A stretch of 48,804 nt of DNA from an uncultured Eubacteriales bacterium (GCA_902790525.1 CADASI010000017.1:1-48804); one strand, 5' to 3'. Shown: positions 1 to 9,016, counted from the first letter of the stretch. The notes: generated by a model from the letters alone, not told the origin. Numbers and translations: made by a program.

Positions 1-319
1 TGCACTTGGTGGCGGTGTCGCCCAGGGTCATGACCTGCATCGGGCAGGCCTTCACGCACTCGCCGCAGGCGGTGCACAGCTTTTTGTTGATCATATACAC
101 GCCGGTCTTGGGATTCTGGGTGATGGCGTTGTTCGGGCAGGTGCGGGCACACTTGCCGCACTGTATGCAGGTCTTGACCTTCACTTCGCCCTTGTTGTCC
201 ACGATCCGGATGCAGCTTTTGTCCGGGTCGAACACCTTGTAAAACGCCTCGGAGCATGCGCGCACGCAGCTTAAACACGCCATACACTCGATGCCCTTTT
301 TGACCGCCAGCTTTTTCAT
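1..319 (-). CDS. Polyferredoxin, CooF/HycB-like (3' end cut by window edge)
   Basis: The visible 106 residues carry three complete CxxCxxCxxxC 4Fe-4S motifs (C12-C22, C51-C61, C82-C92). A further Cys at residue 106 may begin a fourth cluster, as in CooF and HycB electron-transfer subunits. The ATG at 319-317 follows a GGAGG about 7 nt upstream. The gene is divergent from cooS, which suggests it carries electrons to or from CO dehydrogenase; that is inference from position. The C-terminus lies outside the window, so the exact subfamily cannot be fixed. Confidence 0.85.
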   Translation of the reverse strand, partial: MKKLAVKKGIECMACLSCVRACSEAFYKVFDPDKSCIRIVDNKGEVKVKTCIQCGKCARTCPNNAITQNPKTGVYMINKKLCTACGECVKACPMQVMTLGDTATKC

Positions 320-341
320 GAGGATTACCTCCCAATTATTG

Positions 342-352
342 TAGTGTCACTA
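342..352. promoter_or_regulatory. Short dyad at the polyferredoxin start site
   Basis: TAGTG-T-CACTA is an 11-bp perfect dyad immediately downstream of the -10 box of the minus-strand ferredoxin promoter, where a repressor could block initiation. The site is short, so chance occurrence is possible. Confidence 0.25.
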
Positions 353-381
353 TTATACAGGAGCAAGGGCATATTTGTAAA
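352..381 (-). promoter_or_regulatory. Promoter of the polyferredoxin gene
   Basis: On the minus strand, TTTACA (381-376), an 18-nt spacer and TATAAT (357-352) form a sigma-A type promoter. The predicted start gives a leader of about 25-30 nt before the ATG at 319. Confidence 0.6.
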
Positions 382-497
382 TCCTAACTTAATTTATAGA
401 TACCTAACCGTTACATGAAAGGGTTGCATTCATCGTAATTTTACACGGATTTATTGAAATATCGGGCTTCGGCTATGCCCCAGGGGGGGATATGACC

Positions 498-526
498 TTG
501 ACTTTGTGACAGGCATTTGATAAAAT
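498..526 (+). promoter_or_regulatory. Promoter of the cooS-cooC-acsB operon
   Basis: TTGACT, a 17-nt spacer and TAAAAT match a sigma-A promoter. The spacer contains TGTGA and ATTTGA half-site-like words, but no convincing CRP/FNR palindrome. Confidence 0.6.
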
Positions 527-532
527 AAATCT

Positions 533-694
533 GACCGTGGATTGGTGTGTGCTGTCACGGTTTGCGCGCAGCTCAAGGGTTTATGGCTTCACTGTGTGTG
601 GGGACATATCCCGTGGGCGTTTTGTGTGCAAGCATGCCGCGGGGCTTCGCCGATCCTTTGTTTCAAGCCTAATAAGATTTGGGAGGAAATCAAA
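533..694 (+). promoter_or_regulatory. Long 5' leader of cooS
   Basis: From the predicted transcription start to the TTG start of cooS there are about 160 nt with no convincing gene. An ACCGTG/CACGGT pairing (about 535-570) and a short GGC-TTC-GCC hairpin near 648-656 are visible. I do not recognise a known riboswitch. An in-frame GTG at 542 would extend CooS by 51 residues, but it lacks a ribosome binding site and the extension is unlike the family. Confidence 0.35.
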
Positions 695-2593
695 TTGAGC
701 GAGATCACCAAAACCTTCATCACTCTCGAAGAGATGGAAGCCGCGACCAACCGTCTGCTCGAAACCGCGCAGAAGGTCGGCGCCGACACCTGGCAGCAGC
801 GCGTGAAGAATCAGACCCCGCACTGTAAGTTCGGCGAAGAGGGCATCTGCTGCCGCATCTGCACCATGGGCCCCTGCCGCATCACCCCCAAGGCGCCCCG
901 CGGCATCTGCGGCTGCGACCGCGACGGCATCGTCGGCCGCAACTACCTGCGCTTCACCGCCGGCGGCGCGGCCACGCACTCCGACCACGGCCGCAACATC
1001 GCCAACGTGCTCTACCTGGCCAAGGAAGGCGGCGACTACCAGGTCAAGGACCCGGAGAAGCTGATCCGCATCGCCAAGGAATGGGGCATCGAGACCGAGG
1101 GCCGCGACATCTACGACCTCGCGCATGAGGTCGCCGAGACGGGCCTGATGGAGTACGGCAAGCCCTTCGGCGTGCAGCGCTTCCTCAAGCGCGCCCCCGA
1201 GGTGCGCCAGAAGGTCTGGCACGACGCCGAGATCGAGCCCCGCGCCATCGACCGCGAGGTCTCCCAGTCCATGCACATGACCCACATGGGCTGTTCCTCC
1301 AAGGCGGAGGCGCTGGTGCGTCAGTCCCTGCGCGCCGGCCTGTCCGACGGCTGGGGCGGCTCCATGATGGGCACCGAGTTCTCCGACGTGCTCTTCGGCA
1401 CCCCCAAGCCCATTGACACCAACGCCAACCTGGGCGTCATGGAAGAGGACATGGTCAACATCATCGTCCACGGCCATGATCCGTCGCTGTCCGAGATGGT
1501 CGTGTTCTACGCGCAGGATCCCGAGATGGTCTCCCTGGCCAAGGAGATGGGTGCGAAGGGCATCAACGTCTGCGGCGTGTGCTGCACCGCCAACGAGGTG
1601 GCCATGCGCCACGGCATCCCGATGGCCGGCAACTTCCTCCAGCAGGAGAACGTGGTGCTGACCGGCGCCTGCGAGGCCATCGTGGTGGACGTGCAGTGCA
1701 TCTTCCCGGCCTTGGGCCCGCTCTCCAAGTGCTTCCACACCAAGTTCATCACCACCTCCGAAATCGCGCAGATGCCCGATTCCGATTTCATTAAGTTCGA
1801 AGAAGCCAACGCCGGCGCCAACGCCCGCAAGATCGTGGAGATGGCCGTGCGCAACTTCAAGAACCGCAAGCCCGAGCTGGTGCACATTCCCCAGCTCAAG
1901 ACCAACGCCACCGTGGGCTACTCCGTCGAGGCCATCAAGAAGTGCCTGGACGGCGTCACCAACAGCCACCTGGATCCGATCAACACCATGATCCCGCTGA
2001 TCCAGTGCGTGAAGTCCGGCGTGCTGCGCGGCGCGGTCGCGCTGGTGGGCTGCAACAACCCCCGCGTGCGTCCCGACTACGCCCACGTCGAGCTGATGAA
2101 GAAGCTCATCGCCAACGACGTGATCGTCATCGTCTCCGGCTGCTCCGCCCAGGCCGCGGGCAAGGCGGGCCTTTTGAGCAAGGAGGCCAAGGAGCTTTGC
2201 GGCGAGGGCCTGAAGCGCGTCTGCCAGCTGGTGGACATCCCGCCGATTCTGCACATGGGCTCCTGCGTTGACATTTCCCGCATGATGATTCTGGCCGCCG
2301 ATATCGCCAAGGACTGGGGCATCGACATCTGTGAGATCCCCGTCGTGGGCTGCGCCCCCGAGTACATGTCCGAGAAGGCGGTCTCCATCGGCAACTACGT
2401 CGTCGCCACCGGCATCGACACCTTCCTGGGCGTCAACCCCTACACCAAGGGCGGCCCCGGCGTGGAGGCGCTGTTGCAGGGCAGCATCAAGGATTGGGTC
2501 GGCGCGAACTTCACCGTCGAACTCGACATCGAGAAGATGGGCGACGAGATGATCGAGCGCATCGAAGAGAAGCGCGTCGCGCTGGGCATCTGA
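695..2593 (+). CDS. cooS: Anaerobic Ni-containing carbon monoxide dehydrogenase catalytic subunit
   Basis: Interconverts CO2 and CO, supplying CO to acetyl-CoA synthase in the Wood-Ljungdahl pathway. The product is about 632 residues, the usual CooS/AcsA length. Cluster D and B cysteines lie at C44, C52, C53, C56, C61 and C72. The C-cluster ligands are recognisable: HGH at 259-261, the C293/C296 region, C335, C453, C483 and C524, with a conserved Lys near 561 (EKAV). The start chosen is TTG at 695, 8 nt after GGGAGG at 681-686. It heads an operon with cooC and acsB. A cysteine at about 553, where I remember Ser or Ala in other CooS proteins, is a small oddity. Confidence 0.96.
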   Translation: MSEITKTFITLEEMEAATNRLLETAQKVGADTWQQRVKNQTPHCKFGEEGICCRICTMGPCRITPKAPRGICGCDRDGIVGRNYLRFTAGGAATHSDHGRNIANVLYLAKEGGDYQVKDPEKLIRIAKEWGIETEGRDIYDLAHEVAETGLMEYGKPFGVQRFLKRAPEVRQKVWHDAEIEPRAIDREVSQSMHMTHMGCSSKAEALVRQSLRAGLSDGWGGSMMGTEFSDVLFGTPKPIDTNANLGVMEEDMVNIIVHGHDPSLSEMVVFYAQDPEMVSLAKEMGAKGINVCGVCCTANEVAMRHGIPMAGNFLQQENVVLTGACEAIVVDVQCIFPALGPLSKCFHTKFITTSEIAQMPDSDFIKFEEANAGANARKIVEMAVRNFKNRKPELVHIPQLKTNATVGYSVEAIKKCLDGVTNSHLDPINTMIPLIQCVKSGVLRGAVALVGCNNPRVRPDYAHVELMKKLIANDVIVIVSGCSAQAAGKAGLLSKEAKELCGEGLKRVCQLVDIPPILHMGSCVDISRMMILAADIAKDWGIDICEIPVVGCAPEYMSEKAVSIGNYVVATGIDTFLGVNPYTKGGPGVEALLQGSIKDWVGANFTVELDIEKMGDEMIERIEEKRVALGI

Positions 2594-2640
2594 CAGACAG
2601 GGCTTCCCTGTCACTATAATTCGAGAGGATTGAGCGAACG

Positions 2641-3411
2641 ATGAAGATTGCCGTCACCGGAAAGGGCGGGGTCGGAAAGACCACACTCTCCGCCGTGCTC
2701 GCGCGGCTCTACGCGGACGAGGGCCGCACCGTGCTGGCCGCGGACGTGGACCCGGACGCGAACCTGGGCCTGGCGCTGGGCTTTTCGGAGGAGGAGGTCA
2801 ACGCGATCACCCCGATTTCCAGGATGCGCAAGCTGGTTGAGGAGCGCACCGGCGCGAACAACCTGAACAAGTTCTTCAAGCTCAATCCGCAGGTGAGCGA
2901 TATCCCCGACACCTACGCCCGCGAGATCAACGGCGTGAAGCTGCTGGTCATGGGCACGGTGGAAACCGGCGGCTCCGGCTGCGTGTGCCCCGAGCACGTG
3001 ATGCTCAAGGCCGTGCTGTCCTCCCTCGTCTTCCGCAAGGACGACGTGGTGATCATGGACATGGAGGCCGGACTGGAGCACCTGGGCCGCGGCACCGCCA
3101 GCATGATGGACCAGTTCATCGTGGTCATCGAGCCCGGCGCCCGCAGCATCCAGACCTACGAAAAGGTCAAGCAGTTGGCCGCCGACATCGGCGTCCACCG
3201 GGTGCGCGTGGTGGCCAACAAGGTGCGCGACGCGCAGGATGAGGCGTTTTTGAGACAGCGCATCCCCGAGGACGCGCTCCTGGGCTTCATCCACTACTCC
3301 GGCGAGGTGATCGACGCCGACCGGCGCGGCATGTCGCCCTACGACACCAGCCCCGCAACCGTCGAGGAGATTCGCGCCATCAAGGCAAGGATCGATGCTG
3401 AAAAAGCGTAA
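2641..3411 (+). CDS. cooC: CooC-type nickel-insertion ATPase for CODH/ACS
   Basis: A 256-residue MinD/ParA-like ATPase. The deviant Walker A GKGGVGKTT is at residues 7-15, with the signature lysine K8. The CxC motif C114/C116 that binds nickel at the CooC dimer interface is present. The family uses ATP to mature the Ni site of CO dehydrogenase (CooC) or acetyl-CoA synthase (AcsF); either is possible here because the gene lies between cooS and acsB. The spacing is 47 nt from cooS and about 39 nt to the acsB start. Confidence 0.93.
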   Translation: MKIAVTGKGGVGKTTLSAVLARLYADEGRTVLAADVDPDANLGLALGFSEEEVNAITPISRMRKLVEERTGANNLNKFFKLNPQVSDIPDTYAREINGVKLLVMGTVETGGSGCVCPEHVMLKAVLSSLVFRKDDVVIMDMEAGLEHLGRGTASMMDQFIVVIEPGARSIQTYEKVKQLAADIGVHRVRVVANKVRDAQDEAFLRQRIPEDALLGFIHYSGEVIDADRRGMSPYDTSPATVEEIRAIKARIDAEKA

Positions 3412-3450
3412 CACTCAACAGAATCTATCATGAAAGGAATGTTAGCATAC

Positions 3451-5586
3451 ATGGGACTGTTTCAGACTGTATTCCGTGGTTCCGATGAAATGTACTTCAA
3501 GGCCGAAGAGGAGCTGAACGCCGTCATCGCCGAGCTGGGCGAGGACGCCGCGATGCAGATGCCCGACACCGCCTACTTCCTGGCCTGCATCTACGCCTAC
3601 CTGGGCATCAAGGTCACCACGCTGGGCGAGCTGAAGGCCGCGCTTGCCGAGATCCGCAAGATGATGACCCGCGAGAACCGCACCAAGTCCATCTTCGACT
3701 CCGGCGTCGCCACCGCCATGGCCGCCGAGGTGATCGAGGCCTGCAAATACGCCCGCACCCCCACCCCCTACGAGAACACCCAGTACCACGGCCACTTCTC
3801 CGACGCCGAGGTGCGCGAGCTGGGCGTGCCGCTGGTCACCCGCGACATCCCGGGCTTCGTGGTCATGATCGGCCCCGCCCCCACCGCTGAGGAAGCGCTG
3901 GAGACCGTCAAGGGCTATCAGGCCCGCGGCATCTTCGTGTTCATGATCGGCGGCATCATCGACCAGGTGCACTCCCTGGGCATGACCACCGGCTTCAACG
4001 TGCGCGCCGTGGCCGTCGGCCCCGACATCTGGGCCGTGGGCCACATCATCTCCCTGGTGTGCCGCGCCACCTTCATCTTCGGCGCGACCCAGCCCGGCGA
4101 CGCCCAGGCGTTCCATGACTACACCTTCAAGCGCATCTTCGCCTTCGTCAACGCCTACGCGCCCGTGGCGGACATCGTCGTGGCCTGCGGCGCCGGCGCC
4201 ATCAAGATGGGCTTCCCGGTCATCACCAACGACGACCATGATCCCACCTGGCCCGTGCCGAAGTCCCTGATCGTCTACAAGAACACCAAGGACTGGATCG
4301 AGACCTCCCTCGAAGCCCGCGACATCAAGATCAAGGTCACCAACATCGACATCCCCGTGGCCTTCTCCTCCGCCTTCGAGGGCGAGATCATCCGCAAGAA
4401 GGACATGCGCATCGAGATGGACGGCTCCCGCGTGGACTGCGTCGAGCTGGTCCGCATGAGGGAGCCCCACGAGATCGAGGATCACCTGATCACCGTGGAG
4501 GGCCCCGACTTCGACGCCTTTGAGGTGGGCGCGAAGATCCCGATCGCCTACATCGTCGAGGTCGCCGGCAAGACCATGCAGCCCGACTTTGAGGGCGTGT
4601 TCGAGCGCAAGTTCCACTCCTTCCTCAACTGCATCGAGGGCGTCATGCACACCGGCCAGCGCGACATGATCCGCATCCGCGTGTCCAACGCCTCCTTCGA
4701 CGCCGGCTTCCGCGCGAAGCACATCGGCGAGGTGCTCTACGCCAAGATCAAGTCCGAGTACGACACCGTCGTGGACAAGTGCCAGGTGAAGATCTACACC
4801 GATCCCGAGAAGGTCAAGGAGCTGCGCGCCGAGGCGAACCACGTCTTCGACCTGCGCGACGAGCGCCTCAAGAGCATGACCGACGAGTCCGTGGACGTGT
4901 TCTACACCTGCATCCTCTGCCAGGCGTTCTCCCCGTCCCACGTGTGTATCGTCACCCCCGAGCGCCTGGGCCTGTGCGGCGCCGTCTCCTGGCTGGACGC
5001 CAAGGCCACCAACGAGCTCGACCCCAACGGCCCCTGCCAGATCGTGCCCAAGACCCGCATGATCGACGAGCGCACCGGCCGCTATGAGGACGTCAACGAG
5101 GCCGTCAACAAGTACTCCCACGGCGCGCTGGAGCAGGTCACCCTGTACTCCATCATGGAGGATCCCATGACCTCCTGCGGCTGCTTCGAGTGCATCTGCG
5201 GCATTGAGCCCCTGTCCAACGGCGTGGTCATCGTCAACCGCGAGCACGTGGGCCTCACCCCCATGGGCATGAGCTTCAGCGAGCTGGCCTCCATGACCGG
5301 CGGCGGCGTGCAGACCCCCGGCTTCATGGGCCACGGCAAGCACTTCATCGCCTCCAAGAAGTTCATCAAGGCCGAGGGCGGCCTGGCCCGCATCGTCTGG
5401 CTGCCGAAGGCCCTCAAGGAGCAGATCGCCGAGCGCTTGAACGAGTCCGCCAAGGAGCTCTACGGCATCGACAACTTCACCGACATGATCGCCGATGAGA
5501 CCGTCTGCACCGAGGATCCCGAGGAGCTGCTCAACTTCCTCACCGAGGTCGGCCATCCCGTGCTGGGCATGGAGCCTCTGATGTAA
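3451..5586 (+). CDS. acsB: Acetyl-CoA synthase catalytic subunit (CODH/ACS)
   Basis: Condenses CO, a methyl group and CoA to acetyl-CoA. The product is about 711 residues from the start chosen here (Moorella AcsB is 729). The A-cluster cysteines are all present, C487, C490, C499, C509, C576 and C578, with the same spacing as Moorella C506-C597. The in-frame ATGs at 3430, 3439 and 3451 are all possible. AAAGGA at 3433-3438 best fits the last, although its spacing of 12 nt is long. The gene ends at a strong terminator. The usual partners acsC, acsD and acsE are not adjacent in this window. Confidence 0.96.
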   Translation: MGLFQTVFRGSDEMYFKAEEELNAVIAELGEDAAMQMPDTAYFLACIYAYLGIKVTTLGELKAALAEIRKMMTRENRTKSIFDSGVATAMAAEVIEACKYARTPTPYENTQYHGHFSDAEVRELGVPLVTRDIPGFVVMIGPAPTAEEALETVKGYQARGIFVFMIGGIIDQVHSLGMTTGFNVRAVAVGPDIWAVGHIISLVCRATFIFGATQPGDAQAFHDYTFKRIFAFVNAYAPVADIVVACGAGAIKMGFPVITNDDHDPTWPVPKSLIVYKNTKDWIETSLEARDIKIKVTNIDIPVAFSSAFEGEIIRKKDMRIEMDGSRVDCVELVRMREPHEIEDHLITVEGPDFDAFEVGAKIPIAYIVEVAGKTMQPDFEGVFERKFHSFLNCIEGVMHTGQRDMIRIRVSNASFDAGFRAKHIGEVLYAKIKSEYDTVVDKCQVKIYTDPEKVKELRAEANHVFDLRDERLKSMTDESVDVFYTCILCQAFSPSHVCIVTPERLGLCGAVSWLDAKATNELDPNGPCQIVPKTRMIDERTGRYEDVNEAVNKYSHGALEQVTLYSIMEDPMTSCGCFECICGIEPLSNGVVIVNREHVGLTPMGMSFSELASMTGGGVQTPGFMGHGKHFIASKKFIKAEGGLARIVWLPKALKEQIAERLNESAKELYGIDNFTDMIADETVCTEDPEELLNFLTEVGHPVLGMEPLM

Positions 5587-5615
5587 TCCCCAAAAGGCAG
5601 TCTGTCATTGGCCAT

Positions 5616-5657
5616 CCCTCCCGCCCGAAATACATTTCGGGTGGGAGGGCATTTTGT
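5616..5657 (+). terminator. Rho-independent terminator of cooS-cooC-acsB
   Basis: A 15-bp stem (5616-5630 with 5635-5649, one G-U pair) with a 4-nt loop is followed by GCATTTTGT. Confidence 0.85.
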
Positions 5658-5689
5658 ACATGCGACAGATGACCGCAACAGCGAGTTGC

Positions 5690-5718
5690 TTGCGCGACAG
5701 GTATCTCTATAGTACAAT
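5690..5718 (+). promoter_or_regulatory. Promoter of the zinc-ribbon XRE regulator gene
   Basis: TTGCGC, a 17-nt spacer and TACAAT lie about 35 nt upstream of the ATG. A second TACAAT lies at 5724-5729. Confidence 0.5.
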
Positions 5719-5751
5719 GATGCTACAATCAGATTTCGGGAGGTACTTGCG

Positions 5752-6516
5752 ATGAATGCGCAGAACGTGATCCATAAGCTCAGGACAAACATGGGCCTCT
5801 CCCAGGACGAGCTGGCCGAAAGAGTGTTCGTCACCCGGCAGGCGGTCTCCCGCTGGGAAAACGGCGAAACCGTGCCGAACACAGAGACGCTCAAGCTCCT
5901 GTCGAGGCTCTTCCACGTCTCCATCAACACGCTGCTCGGCTCTCCGCAGAAGTTGATCTGCCAGTGCTGCGGCATGCCGCTGGAGGACGACATCATCGGC
6001 AGGGACAGGGACGGCACCCCCAACGAGCACTACTGCCAGTGGTGCTACGCCGACGGAACCTACACCTACAGCAACATGGACGACCTGATCGACGTCTGCG
6101 TGGGGCACATGGTCGAGAAAGGCATCTCCGAGGAACAGGCCCGCGCCTACCTGAAGCAGACGCTGCCTACGCTGGATTATTGGAAGCGCTACGACCAGCT
6201 CAGCGACGACGGGCAGTTCGAGTCGTTCAAAAAGCAGCTGATCGACGAGATCAACGCGCTCCACATCGAGGGAATGCCCAGGGTCGAAAAGCTGAACGCC
6301 CTCGTCGGGCGGTTTGTGAACCTGGAGTATCCCCTTTCCAGCGGCGCCAGGGTCAAATTCTTGAACGACCAGACGACCTATCTGGGAAACCAGCTGGAAT
6401 CCGAATTTGGCGGCGAGCGCTGCTTCGGCGTCGTGGCCTGCATGGACTTCATACTGGTCTGCACCTACGAAAAGGATGGCGTCAATCCGGAGCTCGTGCT
6501 GTATAAAAAGAGATAG
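5752..6516 (+). CDS. XRE-family regulator with a C-terminal zinc-ribbon domain
   Basis: The 254-residue protein starts with an XRE helix-turn-helix (about residues 5-60). A CxxC pair (CQCCG, about 66-69) and a second pair (YCQWC, about 96-100) follow and form a putative zinc ribbon, then a mixed alpha/beta C-terminal domain of unknown role. This architecture is common in Clostridia. The ATG follows GGGAGG. The gene has its own promoter after the acsB terminator, so control of the carbon genes is possible but not shown. Confidence 0.8.
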   Translation: MNAQNVIHKLRTNMGLSQDELAERVFVTRQAVSRWENGETVPNTETLKLLSRLFHVSINTLLGSPQKLICQCCGMPLEDDIIGRDRDGTPNEHYCQWCYADGTYTYSNMDDLIDVCVGHMVEKGISEEQARAYLKQTLPTLDYWKRYDQLSDDGQFESFKKQLIDEINALHIEGMPRVEKLNALVGRFVNLEYPLSSGARVKFLNDQTTYLGNQLESEFGGERCFGVVACMDFILVCTYEKDGVNPELVLYKKR

Positions 6517-6558
6517 CCGCCGCAGGCGGGCCGGATGCTACACAAGCGAGGTGGTACT

Positions 6559-7119
6559 GTGAACGCGAACATTGATTTGACGGGCGTCGCCCTGCGCACC
6601 GAGCGCCTGACGCTTAGGCCATGGCAGGTAAGCGACCTCGACGACTTCTACGCCTACGCCCGGGAGGACGGCGTCGGGCAGATGGCCGGGTGGACGCCCC
6701 ATCGAAGCCTCGACGAGTCCCGGGAGATCCTCGACATGTTCATCCGGGAAAACAAGACCTTTGCCATCGTCCATGAGGGCAGGGCCGTGGGCTCCGTGGG
6801 CATCGAGCGTTACAACGAGGCCGCCTTCCCGGAGCTTGCAAACCTGCGGGGCCGGGAGATCGGCTACGTGCTGTCCAAGACCCTCTGGGGACGGGGCCTC
6901 ATGCCCGAGGCGGTGCGGGCCGTCACGAAGTACCTGTTCGACACGGTGAAGCTGGACTTCGTGCTCGTCGGGCACTTCCGGTGGAACCGTCAATCGGAAC
7001 GGGTGATCGCAAAGTGCGGCTTTGAGTACGTCAAAACCATCAAGTACGAGACGCGGTGCGGCACCGTGGAGGATTCCCGGGAATACATACTGCGCAATCC
7101 CCGCGCACGGGAGGCATGA
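6559..7119 (+). CDS. GNAT-family N-acetyltransferase (RimJ/RimL type)
   Basis: A 186-residue protein with the RimJ/RimL-like opening LRTERLTLRPW and an acetyl-CoA binding region (IGYVLSKTLWGRGLMPEA). It probably transfers an acetyl group to a protein N-terminus or small amine; the substrate is unknown. The GTG start at 6559 lies 7 nt after GAGG (6548-6551); an in-frame ATG at 6535 has no such site. It lies 42 nt after the regulator and just ahead of the cyclo-ligase. Confidence 0.85.
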   Translation: MNANIDLTGVALRTERLTLRPWQVSDLDDFYAYAREDGVGQMAGWTPHRSLDESREILDMFIRENKTFAIVHEGRAVGSVGIERYNEAAFPELANLRGREIGYVLSKTLWGRGLMPEAVRAVTKYLFDTVKLDFVLVGHFRWNRQSERVIAKCGFEYVKTIKYETRCGTVEDSREYILRNPRAREA

Positions 7120-7121
7120 CC

Positions 7122-7661
7122 ATGGACAAGAGGGCCCTGCGCCGTGAAATCGGCGCAAAAAAGCGCGCCCTGACCCCGGAGGAGGTCGGGCGCCGCAGCG
7201 CGATACTGGCCGAAAGGCTGTTTGAGACGCCGCAATACCGCGCCTGCCGGTCGCTGTACGCCTACCTGTCCTTCAACCAGGAGGTGCGCACCAATCCCAT
7301 CATCGCGCGCGCCTGGGCCGACGGCAAGCGCGTGGCGGTGCCGAAGGTCATGGGCCGGGAGATGGCCTTCATCTGGATCGACAGCTTCGACGGCCTCGCC
7401 CCCCAGGGCGCGTACAGCATCCCGGAGCCCGTCGCCGACGGCCCTGTGGCCGACGACGCGACCGCCCTGGTGCTGATGCCCGGGCTGGCCTTCGATCCCG
7501 AGGGCCACCGCGTGGGCTACGGCGGCGGCTACTACGACCGCTTCCTGGCCGCCGAGCCCGGCCACCCGCTGGTGGCGCTGTGCTACGACTTTCAGATGCT
7601 CGATCACCTGGAGGTGGAGGATCACGACATCCCGGTGGATATCATAATCACAGATTCCTGA
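7122..7661 (+). CDS. fau: 5-formyltetrahydrofolate cyclo-ligase
   Basis: ATP-dependent conversion of 5-formyl-THF to 5,10-methenyl-THF, returning a storage folate to the one-carbon pool. The 179-residue protein shows the N-terminal basic KRALRREIGAKKR helix, a LMPGLAFD segment and the glycine-rich signature GYGGGYYDR. ATG 7122 lies 7 nt after GGGAGG; ATG 7116 is in frame but closer. It begins 2 nt after the acetyltransferase stop and sits opposite fhs-fchA-folD, which act on the same folate pool. Confidence 0.92.
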   Translation: MDKRALRREIGAKKRALTPEEVGRRSAILAERLFETPQYRACRSLYAYLSFNQEVRTNPIIARAWADGKRVAVPKVMGREMAFIWIDSFDGLAPQGAYSIPEPVADGPVADDATALVLMPGLAFDPEGHRVGYGGGYYDRFLAAEPGHPLVALCYDFQMLDHLEVEDHDIPVDIIITDS

Positions 7662-7665
7662 CGCA

Positions 7666-7697
7666 ACGAGAGGGAACCGCGCGCGGTTCCCTCTCGT
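7666..7697. terminator. Perfect palindromic bidirectional terminator
   Basis: A 32-bp perfect palindrome with apex CCGCGCGCGG sits between the convergent cyclo-ligase gene and the DUF1576 gene. The arms start ACGAGAGGG, and there is no long T-tract on either side. Confidence 0.65.
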
Positions 7698-7701
7698 CGT
7701 G

Positions 7702-9012
7702 TCAGGCGTGTTTTCTCTGCGATTTGCTCTTGAAGTAATGCTCCAGTATGGGCACGTATATGAAGCACACGATGCCCGCGGTGAAGCCGCCGTTGTACAG
7801 GTTGAAGCCGCCGTGTATGCCGGGGACGCTGGTCACCAGGCAGTAGTGCAGCATGCCCGCCACGATGCCGGCCACGATGCCGTACTCGCCGGAGATGGGC
7901 GCGAGGCCGCTGGCGAAGCACAGGCCCACGATGTTGGCCTGCGCGTTGACGGCGAAGGCGGTGATCCCGGCTTTATTCATAAGGCCCATAATCACGTAGC
8001 CGATCATGATCGGGAACACGTTGAGCGGCGTCGCGCCGTTGCAGCAGCAGCACAGCATGCAGAATATCGCGCCCATGGTGGGGCCGGTGAACTTCGCGCC
8101 GATCAGGTTGTAGTAGAGCACGATGAACAGGCCGTACACGCCCATGTTCATGATGTTCGCGCCCACGGAGTACTTCGCGGTGAAGTCGCTCTTGTAGCCG
8201 GAATCCATGAGCAGTCTGCCGTAGTCCTTCACGCCGCCGTTTAACAGGAAGCCGAACACGATACACAGCGCGAACAGCGCGATGCAGAAGGCGTTCACGA
8301 ACAGGTGGTTGCCGTCGCCCAGGTCCGCGCCGATGGCGGGGGCCTCGACGCCCGCGATCTTGTAGAGCGCCGCGTAGATCAGAAAGCACAGGAAGCCCGC
8401 CGCGGGCCCGGCGTTGTACAGGTCGTAGCCCTTGTGGAAGGCCGGGGAGTGGGCGCACAGCGCGGGCATGGCGCACCCGGCGATCACGCCGATCACCAGC
8501 GCCAGCAGCACGCCCGCGAAGGTCAGGTGCGGTGTCTCCCCCATGACGGGATAGTAGAACAGCACCTGCGTGATCAGCGGGCTGATGGCCGTCGTGAACA
8601 TGAAGAAGTTGAGGTTTTTGCCGAAGGGCTGCTTCCGCAACAGGGAGTACACGGCCACGCCGAGCATCAGCGGCAGTATGTTTAATATGTTCATGCCGTA
8701 GGAGCAGAAGCCCAGCGTGAGGAAGTAGCCCAGCACCGTGCCGCCGCCGACCTTCGCGCCCGGCAGGAACATCAGCGCACAGCACACCGCGCCCACCAGG
8801 AAGTAGTTGAGCATCGTGCCGGAAATGCTGCCCAGCTCAGGCTTGAAGTAGTCCTTGGTCAGCTGCGCCGGCAGCGTGCAGATGCGCCCCAGGCCGGAAA
8901 ACATGGCGCCTCTGTCGGGCGCGAGCACCGCGCCGATCAAAAATGCCGCGGTAAAGGCGCACATCAGCGCCCGAAGCACCCGCCCAGCCTCTGTTTTGCG
9001 TATGGTTTCCAC
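7702..9012 (-). CDS. DUF1576 multi-spanning membrane protein, co-transcribed with folD
   Basis: About 436 residues, nearly all hydrophobic, with roughly ten or more membrane segments; it resembles the DUF1576 family. An internal duplication is visible: GYDLYNAGPAAG at about 195-206 and GGFNLYNGGFTAG at about 401-413, each after a GV/GI-I/V-AG helix. This two-repeat design suggests a transporter or channel; the substrate is unknown. The GTG start at 9012 follows AGGAGA at about 9 nt and lies only 4 nt after the folD stop. A longer in-frame ATG at 9048 would overlap folD. Location in the folate operon is the only clue to function. Confidence 0.8.
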   Translation of the reverse strand: METIRKTEAGRVLRALMCAFTAAFLIGAVLAPDRGAMFSGLGRICTLPAQLTKDYFKPELGSISGTMLNYFLVGAVCCALMFLPGAKVGGGTVLGYFLTLGFCSYGMNILNILPLMLGVAVYSLLRKQPFGKNLNFFMFTTAISPLITQVLFYYPVMGETPHLTFAGVLLALVIGVIAGCAMPALCAHSPAFHKGYDLYNAGPAAGFLCFLIYAALYKIAGVEAPAIGADLGDGNHLFVNAFCIALFALCIVFGFLLNGGVKDYGRLLMDSGYKSDFTAKYSVGANIMNMGVYGLFIVLYYNLIGAKFTGPTMGAIFCMLCCCCNGATPLNVFPIMIGYVIMGLMNKAGITAFAVNAQANIVGLCFASGLAPISGEYGIVAGIVAGMLHYCLVTSVPGIHGGFNLYNGGFTAGIVCFIYVPILEHYFKSKSQRKHA

Positions 9013-9016
9013 GCTA

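Noticed and set aside
6-242. Plus-strand frame at the window start
   Set aside because: It is the shadow of the minus-strand polyferredoxin, whose Cys motifs and ribosome binding site are clear.
542-694. N-terminal extension of CooS from GTG 542
   Set aside because: No ribosome binding site before it, and the added 51 residues do not resemble CooS; TTG 695 has an ideal site.
581-5556. Very long antisense open frames opposite cooS and acsB (677 and 704 codons)
   Set aside because: They mirror strongly biased third codon positions of the real genes, give low-complexity His/Asp/Gly/Val-rich sequence, and have no family features.
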